The notes below the pieces were generated by a model. That model saw only the letters and a program-made list of their open reading frames with translations, was not told where the DNA came from and ran no database searches. From Collybia mongolica (lineage: Eukaryota; Basidiomycota; Agaricomycetes; Agaricales; Clitocybaceae), in the NCBI GenBank assembly GCA_013420905.1, contig JAAXNY010000008.1:1736001-1800000 (forward strand): a DNA stretch of 64,000 nucleotides. Direction: 5' to 3'. A program made the position numbers and the translations under genes. Below are positions 22,420-34,870 of the stretch, piece by piece. Numbering within the stretch: position 1 is the first letter of the stretch; each line of letters opens with the position of its first letter.

Positions 22420-22928
22420 TTATGACTTCCAGATGAGGATCGCAAGCGAGCCGACGTAGAAATAGATGAAATGTTTAGTTTCTGTGTGGTAATAAGGTTA
22501 TCAGTAGAGTTATCAATGGAACATCAATCGTAGAATGTATAAAGCCACATAATCTAATAGAATCTAATGAAGACGCGTATTTGGCGACGCGACGTCAAAA
22601 TCGCGTACTACGCAGCCGTCGGCAGAAATCGCAATAGCGGATACATACCATGTGTCACATAGCTACCAAAGTTCTTTCCGACAACGACGTGCCATGTAGT
22701 ACCATGTCGTCGGTCGAATTCCTTCTTGATCTGAGCAGCGATGTCTTTCTCGATGTGGTACTTTTCGAGGGCTGCCGAGGCGATGTCCACGCTCTCCTGC
22801 TGCATCTCCTCGCTCATGTCCACGTTTTTGATGATGGCTTTGGGTCCCGATGTTCCATTCCCACTGTCCCTAGGACCTGAACCAGCGTCGGTTGAGGAAG
22901 AGGTGGGCGCGTCGAGTTTCTCAGACAT
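22420..22928 (-). CDS. DYN2: Dynein light chain, LC8 type
   Basis: Two exons, 22928-22649 and 22481-22420, encode 113 residues. After a Ser/Gly-rich N-terminal extension of about 28 residues, the LC8 fold starts at [19 protein letters not shown]. It continues through [16 protein letters not shown] and [15 protein letters not shown] and finishes in the second exon with [17 protein letters not shown], the swapped strand typical of LC8. The intron is long for this genome (167 bases) and its position, GSYVTH then ETK, is plausible. LC8 dimers are hub proteins of cytoplasmic dynein and also of nuclear pores and other complexes. The N-terminal extension is longer than in animal LC8 (89 residues). 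Confidence 0.95.
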
Positions 22929-25284
22929 GATTGGGTATGAGAGTGGAAAGGAAGGAGGTCTGTGAGGGAATGTTAATGAAAAGGCGACTTATATAGAAGG
23001 GATGAATGGTTTGCCTTGTGTTGAATGTGTGGCAAGGGTCGTGAAAGAGGGATCGAAGTGTGGTTTGGGGTTAGGAGGCAGGACGACCGCCGGGCAGAAT
23101 AAGTTTCGGTGGGAGGGCACGTGGTTCGGGTTCGGGTGCAGGGTCTCCTGCGTTCGTTGCACATGGTCGTTGCTCTGGCATCTGGGCATCCTTGCCCAAG
23201 AATCCATTCAGTTCAGCCGAATTCAGCCCATCTATCCAGACTCGAGGCATTTATACAACCTCTTTCGTAATCCTGTTCTCTCAAGTCCCCATATTACCCC
23301 TCTACATACCCGTGGACCAGCGTGTTCCTCACGTTGTTTCTGACATCGTGTTCTTCGTACACATGCTGCTTGGGTTCCATCATCTCACGCACTGCCTACC
23401 TTTATTGTGATTAGTACCAAATTACCTCTGCATTGGACCTCCATGAGCTCAACGGACGCGTCTGACGTTCCAGCAATATTGATGTGCCTCTTTGGAGCAT
23501 TTGACTCTCAACCGCCGCACGAGTTCACTATCCGTTTATATTAGACTCTGTTGCTCAAAATGCGCTCCTGCTGATATATATTGTACAATTCCACAAGTAC
23601 GTCATATATTTGCCTCGTATACTCATTCCTTGCCGCTTTCAGTTCCCCACATGTTGTTAAAACAGTTACTCTTCGCGCGTGGTGCCGTGTATTTTTTTTC
23701 TGCTGCAAATGGGAACTGAGGCTTGACGCCTCTTCCTACACCTCTCAATCACAATGTTGAGGGGACGCACTTGAATATGTCGCTTCATGGCATTGATTCA
23801 TCAATCCAAGACCACCAGATGCCTGGGGAAATAAGGAGTCATACATATGCTCAGTCGGAAAGATCTGCCACAAGGTACAGTAACTCACATGCTTACCTCC
23901 GGATCGATATTCTTAAATATATCTGTTTGCGATGTCCCCCACGGATATCCGAGTCCGCTGCTTGGCCCGTAGTCGACTTTCCGACAATCGCCTGGCATGC
24001 TACACTTCGGATTCCATCGCGATTTATCAGCCTTAGATTCATGTTCCAAGGTTTCAGCGATATATATACGACCTCATTAACATTTGCCTTCAATTATCTA
24101 CGGAAAGCCCTGGATCCGACGATCTATATGAAGGATTAGCCTGATTATATGTGAGGTCTATCTCCGCCCTTGGTTATATTCAATGCTCGGTGTTCGCTAT
24201 GGTGGCAATCCTACCTGTGCACGCCGATGAGCCATGGATGGGTTCACATAATTCATTGAAGCTGGAATAAATTCTCATCTCCTTGACTTCCAGGCCACAA
24301 GTACATGTCCACGCTTCGAGCCTCGAGCATCCTCACAAGGCGTAAGAGTCTTATCCGTACGCTGCACTCGAATTCACATATCTGGTACCAGTCTTTGGAT
24401 TCCTGGACCTGTGGATACAGTCCACCGTCAGTGCAAGTGAACTACATGGAACAACTTAATCATCAACCAAACATGATCTCAATAGCCCCGGATGTGAATC
24501 ATCTATATTTTCCGAGTGGCTTAATGATATCTATCCCATTTTGTTCTGTTCTTGGAAATATTTGGAACATGGTCCCATCGCTCCCCGTCACATTTTCTAG
24601 CCAGCTCCCCAAGTCCATCCCGTCCCAGTGGACCCAGGCCTTAAAACCTCCTGTCACAGTATCACCTTCACCTGGCAGGTTGGACTCTTTGGGGAATATA
24701 TCTGCGGCCCGGTTCTATCCCAAATGCTGTTCATCAGGCCAGGAACACGTACCACCGGTCAACCGGTCGAATCCTTTTTAACACGTCGAGATTTGATCGC
24801 CATCTATCGGGTTGAGCTCCACCTGCCTCGCTGCCTTACTTCTCGTGCCAGATCTTTAATGTGTCCCAATATACGAAGTATCGGCGTATTCATTAATATT
24901 GTGACTCCGCCAGCACACTTTGTCAATGAATCGAGGCGGGGCTTTCCAACCACGAGCTACTCCTTATACTTCACATTTCACCAGGCATTGACAAATTTTC
25001 CGGGCATGGTTTATCTCTCGCCGTATTATTGGGACCTCACAGAGATGTAGTCTGTAACACACCTACGAAGCTTCTAAGGACGAGAGCAAATGGATCGTGT
25101 TCTCCCGAAAATCTGCCGGGCACTTCCTCACCACAAATGTGGAAATTCGAAATGGGGACAAGGCAGTCGTTGCTCCGCTCTGGGTGACTCTGATAGTATT
25201 ATTCTCTCGATCGGTGTATGAGCAAGCATTCATGTACACCCAAAGCCAATAAATTTGCGCAACAGAAACCATCATGACCACACA
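22929..25284. other. Gene-poor stretch of 2.4 kb
   Basis: The first 300 bases are the promoter side of the dynein light chain gene. The rest holds several medium frames on the plus strand (for example 24305-24781 and 24628-25050). They overlap each other in different frames, change frame without splice signals and show no recognisable domain. A degraded gene, for instance an F-box-like one, is possible but not supported. I saw no repeat or RNA gene. Confidence 0.4.
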
Positions 25285-27823
25285 TCATGTACCAGTATGA
25301 GTGTAGTTAGACCGCATGTTCCAAAACTGGCCACTACCGAAAAAAGGAGTTTCCATGACCTCCTCTGAGACATTTCCACCTTTATCATTCAAGGTCCATT
25401 GTCTTTCCAGTTTCCTACACACTTCCACAAAAGTTTCACTGGACCCTTTCTCGTGAACGAGAACCATAGAAATCGTATGCCCGTCGTGCCCGGCAGGCTG
25501 CCGCACTTCAACCCTAAATTTGACGGTCCTCAACTTCCCCATGATTCCACTTGGGTCCTTATTTTGTTCAAATCGACACCTCAAAACGCCCAAGCCTTCT
25601 GAGGCCTCTAAGACGACACGAACGTCCATCCCCATCAAAAGCCTTCGACATTCATTCCTTGTTGTCTGGACGTCGTGGGCTGATACAAGAGTGTAAGTGG
25701 TAGGTTTTCTGAAGACATTCCCAAGCCAAGCGCGTCCCGGTGAGGCAGAGAAAAAAGGAGAAGGGGATGGGAGGCTGAATAAAGAGCTGGCCTCCGAGAC
25801 AGCAGGTGAAGCTGACTGAACAATATATTTTTTTTTTAGCTTTGAGCGTCGCCTTTCCGGTTCGACAATGAGGACTCGTTTGTCGCCCAGTCCCGCTCTC
25901 CTTTCCTTGCCCCGTTTCATAGATGACTTTTTTACAACATTCCCTACTCCGTCAATGATAAGATAATCTTCATCGCCTTGATTTTCCTTATCGCTTGCCC
26001 TTGTTACAGCAAGAGGACGATGCGGTTTCCGTCGGATACTGAGTGGTCTCGTCCCATTTTCAGGAGAAATGTGCGAAAATGGCGTTGCCAGGGGTGACGA
26101 AATCTCAGTGCTCACGCTTTGATGTTCTTGGTGGCGGTGAAAGGCTGCCCAATCTAGGCTCTTGTCAACAGGGGTTGGCGGGGGGACATCCGTATTTCCT
26201 TCCCTTTCAGCGCCGCTCTCAAACACATCTGTCAAGTCAGCCATGTTGGAAGACTCTCCCCAGTCACTGCGCTCGGGTGTTGCCGTCCTCACCTGAAGTA
26301 TGTGGAGGTGATGCACTATTTGATGAAAGAAAGCTTGGACTCTGTCATCTTGAAGTTCTGGTATTGTGATCGCCGGAAGGTGACTCCGCCCCTGGGACTC
26401 TACGGGAGTCATAGGTGAAGGAGACGGTGAATATACTTTGACGGTAGAGGTCTGGGAAACAGCCAAATTCCGACCATGTAGAGAAGATATGTGAGTGTTG
26501 AGGACTCCACCAATAGCACTTTGAGGTGTTGGAAAACTATCGTGGGGTGGAAGCGATGTTTGAGGCTCTATAACATTGGGCGTTTCGGTCATACCAACTA
26601 CGATTGCTGATTTTTCTTTTCTGCTTTTTTTGCGTTCCAGCCGGGCCCGCGCGATTTCGAATTCTTCGCCTTGGACTGCAGCGAGATGCTTAGCTCTATA
26701 CTCGACGAGCAGGTGGTAAATCCCCTTTTGCCAGGTCGGCTTTTCATTTCTGAGGCTCTCCACAATGTCTGCGTCGGATGTCTCGTTCCACAGCGTTCTT
26801 AAGTTTGCAAATATGTCAGGATCTATCGGTTCGAGACCTCCGATTGGTCGACTTATGCAGTCCAAACTAGGGTTGGTTTGAGAGCTAATCTTGGGGGGAT
26901 ATAGTTTGAAAAATGGATGTGTTAAGATCTCGGGCATGGTGACTCTCCTTTCGACTTCCGTGGTTAACATTCGCCGGATAAGATTCTGTGCCAAGGGATC
27001 GATTTCCACAGGCATTTCATATTTACCTCCCGTAACACGCAATAAAAGTGCATCGCAATCCTCGTCGTCGAATGGGAGTTTTGCGGCGAGAAGTGCAAAA
27101 AGAATGACGCCGCAGGACCAGATATCTGCCGCGAAGCCATTATATGCATGGCCAGAGATTATTTCCGGAGCAGCGTAATGCGGGCTTCCACAAGATGTTT
27201 TAAGCATATTGTCAATTTGCCATGCCGCCATTCCAAAGTCTGCAATCTTGATGTTGAAGTGTTCGTCCAAAAGGATATTTTCAGGTTTGAGGTCTCTGTG
27301 AGCAATGTTAAAGCGATGACAGTAGTCAATTGCACCGATAATCTGCTGGAAATAATGCAGAGCCTCTGGAACTGGAAGCTTTCCCTTGGTACACATGTAA
27401 TCGAAGAGTTCTCCTCCTTGGACGTATTCAAGGACAAGGTAGAGATCCGTGGAAGTTTCCCAGACGTCGTATAGCCGCATAATATTCGGATGGTCAATCA
27501 GTTTCATGACCACGATTTCTCGTTCTATTGCAAGCTTCCGATGCTCTGCCTCGTCGGCCAGGCGAGTGAGAGATGTATGAGAACTCGAAGTGGCTTTGCG
27601 TATAATTTTGATTGCAGAGAATTCTCCAGTTTTACAGTGACGAGCAACCCTTACTCGACCTGAAAGCGAATATCAGAATCCCAACGTCACTGAAGCTTTC
27701 TGGCCGAGAGGACTCGCCTGATGCGCCCGTTCCAATGGTCCTTCCAATCTTCCATAGCCCTATCCTCTTGGGATCCCCTGCATTTTGCCTTCGCCGAAGA
27801 AGGGGGAAGCCAACATCAGCCAT
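25285..27823 (-). CDS. Gin4/Nim1-family Ser/Thr protein kinase (CAMKL group) with KA1-like C-terminus
   Basis: Two exons, 27823-27718 and 27659-25285, encode 826 residues. The kinase domain begins at IGLWKIGRTIGTGASG, where the glycine loop spans the intron. It shows AIKIIRK, HRDLKPENILLD, ADFGMA, CGSPHYAAPE and DIWSCGVILFALL, all consistent with an active enzyme. A disordered middle with Ser/Pro sites follows, and the last 120 residues (VRVVLEASEGLGVLRCRF, FVEVCRKLERQW) resemble a KA1 membrane-binding domain. Yeast relatives (Gin4, Hsl1, Kin4/Cdr2 group) organise septins and inhibit Wee1 at the division site. That role is inferred here. The single intron (27660-27717) uses a GC donor, GCGAGT. 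The start lies 245 bases from the divergent DNA ligase IV start. Confidence 0.92.
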
Positions 27824-28068
27824 CGTGGTGGGATAAGGAAAGGGTTATAAGTGGCTGACCTCCTACGAAGGCGGCGACACCTTAGAATTTGAATCGGAAC
27901 GGATGGACCGAGCCCCGTGTATGTATGCGCTTGCTAAACGATTGATGATAAGCAAGATCAAAGAACGGGCCGGAGTTCGCGAGTCACGGGCTTCGACTCG
28001 TGACTTGGAAGCTCAAAGTCTGATTAACACAACCGTCGTGTACATTGCTGCTACAGGTACTTACATTG
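27824..28068. promoter_or_regulatory. Shared bidirectional promoter region of the Gin4-type kinase and LIG4
   Basis: Only 245 bases separate the two divergent start codons, so both promoters must lie here or inside the genes. I see no clear TATA box. The inverted element TGACTTGG / GAGTCACGGGCTTCGACTCGTGACT around 27975-28008 contains a GAGTCACG...CGACTCGTGACT dyad that could be a factor-binding site, but this is a guess. Confidence 0.35.
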
Positions 28069-31000
28069 ATGCAACCAACTCCAGCGCCCACGTCTGCTTC
28101 CGGTTCGCCCGGCCCGCAGTATGAAGCACTGACACAAAACATTGGGCCAGCGCCGCCTCAAAACATGGGAAGCGCCCCCTTCGGAATACTAGTCGGATTA
28201 TTCGAGAAGCTGCAAACCGAAAGGAAACAAGATAGGAGAAAGAAGATGATTGACGCTTGGTTCAATGTGTGTTATTAATCTTATACTTTCGTCGGAACCT
28301 CTAAGTAATCCTGGCAGCACTGGCGGAACGAGAAAGGCTATGATTTGTATCCTGTTCTACGACTGATTCTTCCCCAAGTATGTTTCTGATCGTCAGACCT
28401 TAAAATGTGGCCCTTACCATCAATTGACAGAAAGACCGGGAGCGTGCGGTCTATGGACTGAAGGAAAAGAACCTAGCAAAAGCATATATTAAGCTTATCC
28501 CATTGGGAATGAAAGACCTCGATGCAATTCGACTATTGAATTGGAAGAAACCCACCGAGAGAGATGTACACTACTCCTTTAGCTCTTGAGCTTTCCCCAT
28601 AATAACTCTCATATTTTAGAAAACATCGGGAGACTTCCCCACCGTACTGTTTGAGGTGGTCAGTAAGCGCTCATCAGTCATAGAAGGCTCGTTGTCTGTG
28701 GATGACTTGAATGACATTCTTGATGAATTGTCAAAGAGCATGGGCAAACAGTACGACCATGACTTGAAGAAAAAACAATTCATCTAACCGGGCTCCAGAG
28801 AGCTTCAGTCAAAAATACTGCAACGAGTTTACAATCGTTCTACACCCGAAGAACAGCGTTGGATTGTGCGAATCATTCTTAAAGGTCTGCAATGTCTTTT
28901 TACTGCGGGGCACGGATTGACGCAAATTCAGACATGAACATATCTGTCAAGGAAACAACAGTCTTCTCAGTATTTCATCCAGATGCACAGGATCTTTACA
29001 ACACGTGCTCAGACCTCAAGAAAGTGGCATGGGAGCTCTGGGATCCTTCTTTTAGATTGAATGCGGCGGTAACTCGCTTGTTCATATCAGGGTTTTCTCC
29101 AGAGGTTCATGTTAGTTTTTCAGGACAAAACCGTTCAGCTATTCCATGCATTCGCACCTATGTTGTGTAAGCGTCCAACGAAGAAGGTCGAAGAATCAGT
29201 TAAAGAGATGGGTGGCTCGGAATTCATAATTGAAGAGAAACTTGACGGCGAGAGAATGCAGCTCCATAGGAGAGGCAACGAGTATTTCTATTGCTCTAGG
29301 TAAGTCAAATAAACCTGCATGCCAAGAACCTTATTTCATTCGTCATTACAGAAAAGGAAAAGATTACACATATTTATATGGGAAGCATGTAGGGACAGGG
29401 AGTTTATCTCCTTATATCGATGAGGCTTTCGATTCGCGAATCGACGAGTAAGTTGGGCCTTTGAATAAATATGAGCCATATTCACTTCTCCAGTATCATT
29501 CTGGATGGCGAAATGTTGGTGTGGGATCCAGTCTCAGAACGCAACCTTCCGTTTGGAACCCTCAAGACCGCAGCCTTGGGTAAGATGGTGCACCCTCTCG
29601 CTCGAACTGTATCTTAATACATGCGAATAGATAGGGCGAAGAAAGAGCACAACCCTCGACCATGCTGTGAGTCATAAATTACTGATCGTCGTTCGCTATA
29701 TCATTGGCCCGGACTACACAGTCAAAGTGTTTGACCTTGTATATTTGAATGGTCAGTCCCTCCTTCACCGCTCAACCTCATTTCGCAAGAAGAACATGCG
29801 GAACTGTTTGACGGAGATCAAGGGACGTATCGAATTTGCTGGGGAGTTCAAGGGTAAGACAGCGAAAGATATCAGGCAGCGGATGGACGATGTGATGGCA
29901 GATCGAGGTGAAGGATTGGTTATAAAGCATCCTCTGTCAAAGTATGTATTAAATGGGAGGAATATGGACTGGATCAAGGCAAGCCGATGTCATCACTCGT
30001 TATTTCGTAGGTAATTTACCGTTCGTTAGGTCAAACCCGAATACATGGTATGTGTCTGACACTTGTCATGTCACAATTGCAACTAATGGATCTCGAAGGA
30101 CAATATGGGAGAAACAGTTGATGTTCTCGTTGTGGGTGAGTACCTGTATCCTCATCATTTTCCCGCTTTTGAAGGTTCGTCAGCCGGGAATTACGGTAGT
30201 GGCAAGCGGAGCGGGGGTGTCTCTACTCTGATCTGCGCGGTTCTGGATGATAGACAAACCATTGACGAAGATGACGAGCCAAAGTATGCTTTTGTATGCA
30301 CAGCAGAATTTACATCGTTGACGCTCTCGTAAAAGGTACAGCACGTTCGTTCGGATAGGGTCAGGGCTGTCCTTCGCAGATTACGTCTGGATTAGGGATA
30401 AGCCCTGGAAAGCATGGGATCCCAAGAACCCCCCAGGCTTCCTCTTAACGGCCAAGAAATCTCACGATGACAAAGGAGATGTATACCTTGAGCCTCAGGA
30501 GTAAATACCTCGCCACACTATAGAGCTTAACAGGCTGAACCAGGGCTTTAGTTCATTCATTCTCAAAGTAAAGGCTGCAGAGATCGTTCCCTCAGGTTAG
30601 TGCAAAAAGTGCGTCATTACTGCTTGACTAGATTCGTTACAGATCAATACGATCTTGGTTTTACTATGCGTTTTCCAAGAGCCTTGATGATTCGCGACGA
30701 CCTCAGCATCGCCGACTGTATGTCTGCTACTGGTGCGCGACATATCTTTGGGAGTTTGTGCACTGCCCATTGTGATACCAGCTGTCCTGGAAAGTATGCG
30801 GTCTGAGAAGAAAAGAAAGATGGAGAGCGACACTAGGTAATAATCCCTGCCGTTCTTACTCATTCGTCTGACCCCGACTACCAGGATGTTTAAGAAGAAA
30901 CGGAAGACGACGGTAAAAAAAGTGTGTTCTATGATTTTTTCATCACAGTATTTTGGTCTCAGTAGCGCTATTCAGCCAACTATCTTACCAGAATACCAGG

Positions 31001-32378
31001 GCCCAAAGCTTAAGGGCCTTAAAGTAGAGTCAGATGTGTTCGAACATATGACATTTGGTAAGATCTGGAATTGTGTGTTAGAAGCTAACTCATGGGCATT
31101 TAGTGGTTATGTCGGATCCGAAGTCGCGGACTGGGGACGAAGACAAGAGAACACTGATGAAAATGTTCGCTCTTTCAACAAGCATCACCTCTTTCTCACC
31201 TAAAGGACATCAGGATACATGCCAATGGTGGGAGCTGCACTCAAATTGCTACAAGCCAACCACAACTCTTTATCGTCTACGGAGGAAAAGTGAACCGTGA
31301 GGACACATCCACGTTTAGCGTGCGCGTACTGAAATATCAGTAGCATATGACTTGAAGTTGCTAATTGACAAAGGCATCTATGACGTTCTCAAACCTGATT
31401 GGATCGCAGATTCTATTGAGCTTGGCCATCCTGCACCATTTCAGAAGAAGTACGTTCATGACTATGGTCCAAACCGTAGCTGATTTTTCGCAGATATTTT
31501 TTCCATGCTAGCGAGGCGAGAATGGAAACTGACGAGTACAACGAGGGCGTCGACGACAACAATGAAGCTGATATGCCAGCTCCTATCACAAAGCAGCCTC
31601 AATCTTCTGTTGTAGTGCTAAAGAAAGAGGATGTCGACATAGATCCCGCCCTCGCAGACTGGCTCAACATTGACAATTCCCTTATTGATGATGAAGGTGT
31701 CAAAAATGACTCCGATTCGGCTACGGACGAAGACTCTGACAACGCCGATGTGGCAGACATGGGCCAAGATCCTGGCCTTGATGATTGGTTTAGCGTGAAG
31801 GAGTCTCCCCCTCGAGGAGAAACGAAATTTCTGCCTAACCAAACACAGGAAAGCTTTGCTGTCAGGATGGGCGACAGTGATACTGCCATGGAATATGATC
31901 AAGACCTTATATTCAAGCATCTGTGCGTTACTTCTGATTGATCCTGCTAATTCCTGATATATATGTATATATGAAGATGTTTTTATCTTGATTCTCCGGA
32001 AAACGCAGTCAAGAATGGTATGGTATCGAAGTCGAAGTACGAGAAGGAAATTGCCCAAAAGTACGGACTAATTCTCTCTCCCTTTGCATATACTTAAGTT
32101 GTCAAAAGTTTTGACTCTCTTTCTGCTTTGATTTGTGAGAACGGCGGGAGAGTCGTTAATCTCAACGAACCTAAGTTAACCCATCTCATCATGGACAAAC
32201 GCGATGATAGTCGCCGTCTTGAGCTCATTAAGCGCACTTCCAAGTCAGTAAGCTTTGTCATTCCTTCGGCTGTGTTCTAACAAAATTGGGAAGGCCAAAG
32301 CGACGCCATCTTATCATCTCCGAGTTCGTTCAAGCTTGCTTGGGCGAAAGGACCCTGCTTGACGAGGATGGTGTGTAA
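28069..32378 (+). CDS. LIG4: DNA ligase IV (non-homologous end joining)
   Basis: I traced 27 exons (26 introns of mostly 45-60 bases) summing to 3012 nt, or 1003 residues, in one frame. The N-terminal helical domain (GILVGLFEKLQTERKQDRR, TPEEQRWIVRIILK) leads to the adenylation domain with the nucleotide-binding KxDG motif in IEEKLDGERMQLH. FAGEFKGKTAKDIRQ, RGEGLVIKHP and the OB-fold region VSTLICAVLDD follow, then two BRCT domains. The first contains LKGLKVESDVFE and GGSCTQIATSQPQLFIVYGG; the second contains ICENGGRVVNLNEPKLTH and ends RHLIISEFVQACL. The enzyme seals double-strand breaks with its XRCC4/Lif1 partner. An acidic linker (ALADWLNIDNS, SDSATDEDSDNAD) sits between the BRCTs. Intron 29979-30029 has a GC donor. 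An apparent stop near 28786 lies inside an intron and is not a lesion. Confidence 0.95.
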
Positions 32379-32578
32379 TTTATTGTTCCTTCAAGGCTGC
32401 GTGCCGCAGCTAAGAGTTCGCCCAAGATTTTGCCCCTTAGTGTCCGGGAAAGCTGAGCTGAGTTATTTTCTCATCCGATAACAAAGCTGTATTTTTACAA
32501 ATTTGTACATCCCTAACCATTTTGTGGAGATTAGAATACAATATGTTTGTGGAAGGTTCACAGTAAGGACCTGTGTAA

Positions 32579-33200
32579 TGTCATACCTATAAAGTTTCTA
32601 CCTTCCATTACTTGACTTTGTTGTCTCCATTGATGACATCTCAATCAATGGTAACAGTCAGAGTGGGTTACTTCAGAGTGATTCAGATTTCTGCCTGGTA
32701 GACAATTTGTTGAAGAGACTTGTCACACACCATTTGGGCACCTCTCATGTGTATGCCCAAATGTATCTGCATATGGACTCCCTCTCTTGATTGGTACTGT
32801 GCAGTCTTATTGTACACATTTTGTGTACCACAGTGTAAGGGCAATCCTACATTGCACTGCACTAACCTCAAGTTGGCTGATGCATGATCTAGCAGAGGAA
32901 TCCAAAGAGAATACTCTGAGGATCCTCTACTAGGGGTCTCTATCCTATGTACCTATTCTAAACAATAGCCATGGAGTCCCATGGTTGCCATGTGACTCAG
33001 GGTTGTAGTGTACACTATCTACAAGTGAACCAATGTGCTCCAATGGGAAGCTGACATACTACAACTGGAATCTGATGTGCAAGCATGTGTACTGACATGC
33101 AAGTGCAAGTGCTGATGCTGATGTCCAATCATGATACTGATGCCACTGTCCAATGTGTGAGGTCAGAGCCATGTGCACAGAATTGGGCATTCCCCTGACA
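32579..33200 (-). repeat. Probable 3' LTR of a Ty3/gypsy chromovirus
   Basis: On the minus strand the segment begins TGTCAGGGGAATGCC directly after a purine tract (GGGGGGTAA, around 33201-33212) that looks like the polypurine primer. On the plus strand it opens with TGTCATACC, so both ends carry the short inverted TGTCA/TGACA termini of LTRs. No second copy was found in the window, so the boundaries rest on the termini and the position downstream of the chromodomain. Confidence 0.5.
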
Positions 33201-33965
33201 TTACCCCCCCTCTAGGAGTGTGTATCCTTGCATACTGCTTGAAATGGAATGTTGGCAAAGTGAACTTGTTGGATCTGATGTGGTGCACCTGGGTTTGTGC
33301 AATAGAATTCTCTAACATGTTCCATGGCATTTACATCATTGGCATTAGTCCATGAGTTCTCTTCATACCCAAAGCCCTTCCATGCAACAAGGTACTGCAG
33401 TTTCTTGTGATAGAACCAGCTGTCCAGGATTTCTTTGACTTCATAGTGTTCTTCACCATCAACAAGCTCAGGTTCTGGGATGTTGGTTGGGTACCAACCT
33501 GGGATTGGGTCACAGGGTGTGGGGAGTGCTTGATGACATGGAAGACAGGGTGGATGTGCAACATAGAAGTGGGAAGTTTGAGGCAGTACACATGTGTGCC
33601 AATGCATGCTTCAACCTTGTAAGGTCTGAGGTACTGATGTGCAAACTTGGCTGATGGTCAGGTTGTGTTGATGTTATGTGCATCTAAGAACATCATGTCT
33701 CTGACCTGGTAATTGGGTGTTGGTCTCTGTCATTGGTTGTAGTACAATACCATGTCATCCTTCACTTTTGTGAGTGCCACCTTGGCTTCCTCTAGGGTGG
33801 ACTTCTTCCAATCATAGAACTCATTGACTGTTTTCAAATGAGATGGTGCAGCCTGCGGCTCAAAGACCATGCACAGATGTTGTCCAGTGTCCAGGGGGAA
33901 GGGCAAGTGCTGTGTGGAGGTGTGGATGTGGTTGTTGTACTGGAATTTGGCAAGGGGGAGCAATG
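32579..33965 (-). mobile_element. Truncated Ty3/gypsy chromovirus: integrase C-terminus, chromodomain and 3' LTR
   Basis: Minus-strand fragments match the end of a chromovirus polyprotein. An integrase tail lies at 33963-33730 (LPLAKFQYNNHIHTSTQ). A linker with LHIHPVFHVIKHSPHP follows, and a chromodomain lies at about 33480-33290 (EEHYEVKEILDSWFYHKK, YLVAWKGFGYEENSW). The reading frame is broken by several stop codons, including one just after YYNQ, and by a frame change between the linker and the chromodomain, so the element is dead. Gag, protease, reverse transcriptase and the rest of integrase are missing. The copy stops abruptly near 33965, where an unrelated fragment in the opposite direction begins. 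Confidence 0.85.
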
Positions 33966-33989
33966 GATATAGATTGATTAACTATCCAA

Positions 33990-34870
33990 GAAAGAGACAA
34001 ACACATGAAGCATGGATTATGCTTTGAATGTCACAAGTCAGGATATTGAGCATCAGACCATAGGGCTGGAGACTCTATTCCCCAGACCCATGAAAGGAAG
34101 AACCAAAAGCACTGATGAAAGGCAAAGACGCCTATGCAAAGATCTGATCCCTCATAGCAGGATTAGATGAAGAAGAGAAGGAGATTACCATAAAGAATAT
34201 GGAAGACAAGGGTTTTTAAAGCAGCAGTCTGAATTGACATCAGTACCTGCCAAGACTTATTCTGTTATGCTGTCACCTGTAATTTTAAGAGAAATCAATT
34301 GACAATCTCTTTCTATTCCAATTACAGTGATTGAAGAACAGAAAAATGTTGAAACCCAAGCAATCAGACTTATTGATTGTGGAGCTGGAGGAATCTTTAT
34401 TGACAAGACATTTGTTGAAGAAAATGAAATAAAGACAACCCCCCTGAGAAAGTCAATCTCATAGATGGAACAAAGAACAAATCAGGGAACATCACAGATT
34501 GTGTATGGACCAAGATTCAAATTGGAGATGAAGAAATAAGAATCCAGCTATTAGTTAGCAGATTAGGAAAGGAGAACATCATCCTCAGATTACCATGGTT
34601 AAAACAGCACAACCCCAAGATCAATTGGGAGAAAGGAACACTCAACTTTGGACCAAGTATTAGGAAAGGAGTTCTATTGGAAGCAATCCAAAGGAACATG
34701 GGAATCTGACAGATGAAGCAAACACAGCAATACCCCAAGGCAATGGTAACAGAAATACAGGAAGAATACCTGGAAGAAATCCCAAGGAATCAACCCCTTG
34801 AAGACTGGCAACCAATTCTTTTAGGAATCAATGAAAAAGACAATGAACATGAAATCAACTTACTCAGGAC
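33990..34870 (+). mobile_element. Fragment of a second Ty3/gypsy element: zinc knuckle and aspartic protease
   Basis: Plus-strand translation gives a decayed CCHC knuckle near 34020-34065 (CFECHKSGY then a stop and ASDH). From about 34245 a retroviral-type aspartic protease follows (RLIDCGAGGIFIDKTF, then IQLLVSRLGKENIILRLPWL and HNPKINW). The catalytic Asp-Ser/Thr-Gly is Asp-Cys-Gly here, and a frameshift lies near 34440. Reverse transcriptase does not follow. The segment is therefore a non-functional remnant, inserted or rearranged next to the oppositely oriented chromovirus fragment. Confidence 0.8.

Noticed and set aside
24305..25050. Overlapping plus-strand frames as an F-box-like gene
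   Set aside because: The frames overlap in different phases, no F-box or leucine-rich repeat pattern is convincing, and no introns link them.
28751..28798. In-frame TAA in the LIG4 coding region suggesting a broken gene
   Set aside because: The stop lies inside a 48-base intron with donor GTACGA, branch site CTAAC and acceptor CCAG. Removing it joins GKQ to ELQSKILQRVYN in frame.
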